A stretch of 64,000 bases of DNA from Paracoccus albus (GTDB lineage Bacteria; Pseudomonadota; Alphaproteobacteria; Rhodobacterales; Rhodobacteraceae): assembly GCF_027913035.1 (NCBI RefSeq), contig NZ_CP115777.1, forward strand, positions 47,650 to 111,649. The letters are read 5' to 3'. The first letter of the stretch is position 1. Every line of letters begins with the position of its first letter. A program made the position numbers and the translations under genes. Below, one piece after another: positions 60,571-64,000 of this stretch. Under the pieces are notes generated by a model. It was not told the origin of the DNA and searched no databases. It worked only from the letters and a program-made list of their open reading frames with translations.

Positions 60571-60771
60571 TTCTACCCAAGGGTTTTGTCAGAGTGCGCC
60601 CATGCTGCTTATATAGCACGCGCGGGCGATAGTCGGCGAGGGCTCTCTGATTGCGCTGAGTGTATAGAAACCAAGGGCATTCCGGTAAGCAGCGCCAGAG
60701 CGCGCGCCCTTGCATTCGTTTACAAACGGTCGTTTATTAGTGATACATAAAATTGCAAACGGCCAGATTTC
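60571..60771. other. Spacer with probable res subsites
   Basis: Repeated short motifs TTTACAAACGGTCGTTTA and TTGCAAACGG near 60718-60765 lie directly before the resolvase and may be its binding sites. The rest shows nothing definite. Confidence 0.4.
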
Positions 60772-61653
60772 ATGCCCCTGATAGGCTATGCCCGCGTTTC
60801 CACAGAGGATCAGACCCCCCTGCCCCAGTCCGAGGCGATGCAATCGGCGGGCTGTGCCGAGATCTTTGAAGAGCACGCCTCAGGCGGCAATCGCGCGCGT
60901 CCTGTGCTCACGCGGGTGCTCGAACGCGTCCAGAGCGGCGATACGCTGGTCGTCGTGCGGATCGACCGGCTTGCGCGGTCTCTGTCGCACTTACTGGAGG
61001 TGATCGAGCGTCTGGAGGCCAAGGGAGCTTTCTTCCGCTCGCTGCAGGACCCCATCGACACCGCCTCCCCTCAAGGAAAATTCACATTGCAGGTTCTGGG
61101 CGCCGCGGCGGAGTTCGAACGCGCGCTGATACGTGAGCGCACGAAGGCCGGGCTTGTCTCTGCGCGCGCCAAGGGCCGCGTTGGTGGCAATCCTGGGCTT
61201 CGCACCAAAGACCCCGCCGCGCTGCGCAAGGTGTGGCTGGCACGACAGGACGGCTACATGGAGCGCCTGAACGAAACCGCGCAGGATTGGGTGCCCCACG
61301 TGCGACGCCTGCGGCCGGATATGGCCTGGGAAGATGTTTTGCGAATCATTAACGGCCCCCTGCCTCACGACCGGCACTGGACCCAAAGCCGCCTACTCCG
61401 TGCTGTGAAAGCCTATGTCCGCGACGGGTTTCTACCAGATGCTGTGCTTGGCCGCGCCGGACGCCGCGAAACCGATGACCGCCTGCCGGCTATCGTGGCT
61501 GCCATCAAAGGCTCGGACCCCGAAATAACACTGCAGGCGATCTGCGACCGGCTGGAATCGATGCGTGAGCGCACCCCTCGAGGGCGCACCAGCTGGCAGC
61601 CGTCTTCGGTCAAAATGCTGCTTGAGCGTGCGGAAAAGTTGGGGCTCCTCTGA
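60772..61653 (+). CDS. Serine recombinase (resolvase/invertase) with long C-terminus
   Basis: 293 residues. The catalytic domain (1-135) has YARVSTEDQ with the nucleophile Ser, VVRIDRLARSLSHLLEVIER, and FERALIRERTKAGL. The C-terminal 150 residues are longer than in Tn3 resolvases and end in an HTH-like region (ITLQAICDRLESMRERTPRG). Position next to repA suggests resolution of plasmid multimers. Confidence 0.88.
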   Translation: MPLIGYARVSTEDQTPLPQSEAMQSAGCAEIFEEHASGGNRARPVLTRVLERVQSGDTLVVVRIDRLARSLSHLLEVIERLEAKGAFFRSLQDPIDTASPQGKFTLQVLGAAAEFERALIRERTKAGLVSARAKGRVGGNPGLRTKDPAALRKVWLARQDGYMERLNETAQDWVPHVRRLRPDMAWEDVLRIINGPLPHDRHWTQSRLLRAVKAYVRDGFLPDAVLGRAGRRETDDRLPAIVAAIKGSDPEITLQAICDRLESMRERTPRGRTSWQPSSVKMLLERAEKLGLL

Positions 61654-61787
61654 ACACGACACTTGTGTTGGCCTAACAGATTGCCACTAAATCTAGAAAG
61701 TGCTTGCACGAATCTGGCTGCTCGGGCAATAGTCTCGAAAAATAACGCGCGGTCACATAAAAAACGCGCCCACGAATCGGGGCAGAC

Positions 61788-62981
61788 ATGAGCGAAGCAG
61801 AACAGGATCTAGATATCGCCATCGGGCACTACGCGGAACTTCTCGCGTCGAACCTGCATGCTCAGCGCGCTGCACACTTCCCACCAGATGCAAAGAAGGA
61901 GATGCGCACTTTGACCAGCGGCGAAGCTGCTGAGCTCCTTGGCGTCGACCATACCTATCTTCGGAAGCTTCATCGAGAAGGAAAGATCGTTGACGTCGAG
62001 ACGACGGCTGGAAGTCATCGCCGCTATACGCTCGACGATATCTGGGAAATCCGACAGACGCTTGAAGGAAACGCAAAAAAGTCTGGAACTTACGTGCCTG
62101 GACGTCGCGACGGTGACGAGCTTCAAGTCATTTCAGTGGTGAACTTCAAGGGCGGGTCCGGCAAAACGACGACGTCTGCTCACCTAGCTCAGCGCTTGGC
62201 GCTCAAGGGGTACAGGGTTCTTGCGATCGATCTCGACCCCCAAGCATCTCTTTCGGCGCTTCACGGAATCCAGCCAGAACTCGACCTCATGGAGGGCGGA
62301 ACCCTCTATGATGCCGTTCGCTATGACGATCCGGTTCCGATCGCCGAAGTGATCCGTAAGACCTACATCCGCGGCCTTGATCTTATCCCGGGCAACCTTG
62401 AACTCATGGAGTTCGAGCACGAGACGCCTGCTGCGATCCAGCGAGGTGGAGCGAAGGCGTTCTTCGCGAGAGTTCATGACGCACTCGATAGTGTTGAAGC
62501 GAACTACGACGTTGTTGTGATCGACTGTCCGCCGCAACTTGGTTTCTTGACAATGTCAGCACTTTCCGCGTCCTCGGGTGTGCTCGTGACGGTTCACCCG
62601 CAGATGCTTGACCTTATGTCGATGTCCCAATTCCTGCGAATGACTGCGGATCTCCTTGGAGTAATCAGGGATGCAGGCGCAAATCTGCGCTTCGATTGGC
62701 TTCGCTTCTTGCCAACGCGATACAAAGTCGGCGACGCGCCACAGACCGAAGTCATCGCCTTCATTCGCGGGCTCTTTGGGAGGTCGATCCTGACCAATCA
62801 CATGGTTGAGTCGACTGCAATTTCTGATGCCGGCTTGACCAAGCAAACGCTCTACGAAGCTGACAAGAAGGACTTCACGCGTCAGACGTTTGATCGTGCG
62901 ATCGAATCTATGAACGCAGTGAACGATGAGATCGCTGAAATCATCCAGAACACATGGGGGCGGAATGGCAAGAAAGCCTAA
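61788..62981 (+). CDS. repA: RepA, ParA-type partition ATPase of repABC
   Basis: 397 residues. The N-terminal HTH that represses the operon is LTSGEAAELLGVDHTYLRKL. The deviant Walker A is FKGGSGKTTTS, then DLDPQASLSALHG and VVIDCPPQLGFLTMSAL. It moves plasmid copies apart with RepB and represses repABC. The stop overlaps repB by 17 bases. Confidence 0.93.
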   Translation: MSEAEQDLDIAIGHYAELLASNLHAQRAAHFPPDAKKEMRTLTSGEAAELLGVDHTYLRKLHREGKIVDVETTAGSHRRYTLDDIWEIRQTLEGNAKKSGTYVPGRRDGDELQVISVVNFKGGSGKTTTSAHLAQRLALKGYRVLAIDLDPQASLSALHGIQPELDLMEGGTLYDAVRYDDPVPIAEVIRKTYIRGLDLIPGNLELMEFEHETPAAIQRGGAKAFFARVHDALDSVEANYDVVVIDCPPQLGFLTMSALSASSGVLVTVHPQMLDLMSMSQFLRMTADLLGVIRDAGANLRFDWLRFLPTRYKVGDAPQTEVIAFIRGLFGRSILTNHMVESTAISDAGLTKQTLYEADKKDFTRQTFDRAIESMNAVNDEIAEIIQNTWGRNGKKA

Positions 62982-63894
62982 ACTTGGCCTGCCGCTGCAG
63001 ACCCTTCGCAACGCTCCTGACGCTCTTGAAGGGCGCCGACTGCGTGGCGGTGTTTTTGAGATCGATCCGGCGCAGATTGTTACCGAAGGACGGTTGGATG
63101 ACAGGCTTCAGATTGAAGTTGAGGGCCTGAAGAACTCTATTTCCAAGAACGGTCAGCGTGTGCCTGTCTTGGTCCGCCCACTGGAAGGCGATCGCTACAA
63201 CCTGATCTATGGCCGCAGACGCTTGGAAGCATGTCGCGAACTCGGTATCAAAGTTCGAGCCATCGTCACAGAGGTTGAAGGTGATCAAGCGCTTCGAGAT
63301 CAGCTTCTCGAGAACCAAGAGCGTCGTGATCTGAGCTTTATTGAACGTGCGCTTGTAGCGACGGCGCTTCTAGACGGCGACCATTTGGAAGGGGCTGAGC
63401 GCACCAATCGTGGTGTCGCCGAAGTCCTTAACCTCCACGAAGCTGGGGTTTCACAGCTCTTGAGTGTCGTTCGGACGGTCGGCGAGGATCTCATCCAGGC
63501 AATTGGTGCAGCTCCTGGGATTGGTCGCCCGAGATGGGAAGAGCTCAAAAAGGCTTTGGGTGCCTACGACGGTGATCGGGACCAGCTGCTAGCCATAGCT
63601 CACGCAGCCAAGTCCGAAAGTTCCGGCTCGGTCGATGAGGTTTCTGAGCGTGCGTTTCTCGCAGTTCTGGCAGCTGCGAAGAGCGCAGAGAAGAAAGCAA
63701 GCCCGTCTAGAAAGGGTGTGCCTGCTTTGGCCATCCCCGGTGTTGGAGCTGCGACGGTCAAGACCGGCCGCCAAGGCAAGCAGCTCAAACTTGATCTGAC
63801 TACGGATGAACCTGATTTTATCAGCTGGTTGGAGGGCAACGCCCCAAAGCTGATTACCGAGCTTCATGAGCGCTGGAAGCGTTCAGGAGACTGA
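62965..63894 (+). CDS. repB: RepB, ParB-type centromere-binding protein of repABC
   Basis: 309 residues. The ParB N-terminal nuclease-like fold is seen as VPVLVRPLEGDRYNLIYGRR and the partition box ENQERRDLSFIERA. The HTH is around RGVAEVLNLHEAGVSQLLSV. The ATG at 62965 starts MARKPKLGL. repC should follow beyond the window. The parS site was not identified. Confidence 0.93.
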   Translation: MARKPKLGLPLQTLRNAPDALEGRRLRGGVFEIDPAQIVTEGRLDDRLQIEVEGLKNSISKNGQRVPVLVRPLEGDRYNLIYGRRRLEACRELGIKVRAIVTEVEGDQALRDQLLENQERRDLSFIERALVATALLDGDHLEGAERTNRGVAEVLNLHEAGVSQLLSVVRTVGEDLIQAIGAAPGIGRPRWEELKKALGAYDGDRDQLLAIAHAAKSESSGSVDEVSERAFLAVLAAAKSAEKKASPSRKGVPALAIPGVGAATVKTGRQGKQLKLDLTTDEPDFISWLEGNAPKLITELHERWKRSGD

Positions 63895-63930
63895 GGAAGA
63901 GCAACCAACAAGAAGGAGGCACGATACAGG

Positions 63931-63973
63931 CAAAAAGAAAAAGGCCCCGAGAAGCTAGCTTCACGAGACCTTT
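63931..63973 (-). ncRNA. 3' terminator of the repB-repC antisense RNA (partial)
   Basis: On the minus strand a 16-bp stem (AAAGGTCTCGTGAAGC against GCTTCTCGGGGCCTTT, two GU pairs and one mismatch) is followed by TTTCTTTTTG. In repABC plasmids a countertranscribed RNA runs antisense between repC and repB and ends near repB in such a terminator. Only the 3' end lies in the window; the promoter is outside. Confidence 0.65.
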
Positions 63974-64000
63974 GTAAGGTTTCGCACCGGGATCAGCCCG

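Overview
The window is a piece of a large conjugative repABC plasmid from an alphaproteobacterium, most likely of the Rhodobacteraceae/Paracoccus group. The basis is repA-repB at the right edge with the terminator of a repB-repC antisense RNA behind them, a VirB/VirD4 conjugation system, a TraI/TraR-like quorum-sensing pair, a Rhodobacterales-style intergenic repeat near 11.6 kb, and GC-rich coding sequence throughout. I saw no rRNA, tRNA or CRISPR array.

Layout from left to right. (1) 1-2 kb: the 3' end of a VRR-NUC nuclease gene, gene remnants and non-coding repeats. (2) 2.0-6.6 kb, minus strand: a complete ptxABCDE operon for phosphite uptake and oxidation to phosphate, with a Pho-box-like site upstream. 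(3) 7.1-14 kb: small plasmid genes, a five-gene cluster ending in a DUF4942/N6-adenine methyltransferase, NrdH-like glutaredoxin and ArdC antirestriction protein. Duplicated non-coding blocks are interspersed: a 373-bp leader, a 136-bp repeat and a nested-palindrome element. (4) 14.3-18.7 kb: a divergent relaxosome and partition-like region. VirC1-like ParA and a VirC2-like tandem ribbon-helix-helix (RHH) protein point left, MobC and a VirD2-type relaxase point right, and between them lies a striking array of about 40 heptamers (15698-15999). (5) 18.8-23.9 kb: a VapBC toxin-antitoxin pair and the plasmid-stability/anti-phage pair IetA-IetS behind a small RHH gene. (6) 24.1-37.4 kb, minus strand: virD4 and virB11-10-9-8-6-5-7-4-3-2-1, including an unusual VirB5-like protein with a lytic transglycosylase domain inside it. 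(7) 37.6-40.5 kb: LuxI and LuxR flanked by palindromic operators, with secreted accessory proteins. (8) 40.6-42.8 kb: a serine resolvase, an IS5 fragment, a small IS21-type element and a truncated PIG-L gene. (9) 42.8-56.2 kb: a terephthalate catabolic island (tphC-like, tphR-like, tphA1, tphB, tphA3, tphA2) with an IclR-type operator. It continues with an FMN reductase, an SDR, a membrane protein, a TAXI-TRAP transporter and a truncated esterase. (10) 56.2-59.4 kb: nested insertion sequences, with IS256 inside ISKra4 and next to an ISKra4 remnant. (11) 59.5-64 kb: an RHE_PE00001-type HTH protein, a second serine resolvase, repA and repB.

Together the genes describe a self-transmissible, probably quorum-regulated plasmid. 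It carries phosphite oxidation and terephthalate degradation as metabolic cargo, with several layers of stability and anti-restriction functions (RepAB, VirC1/C2-like, VapBC, IetAS, resolvases, ArdC). Family names rest on reading motifs and remembered homologs, because no database search could be run.
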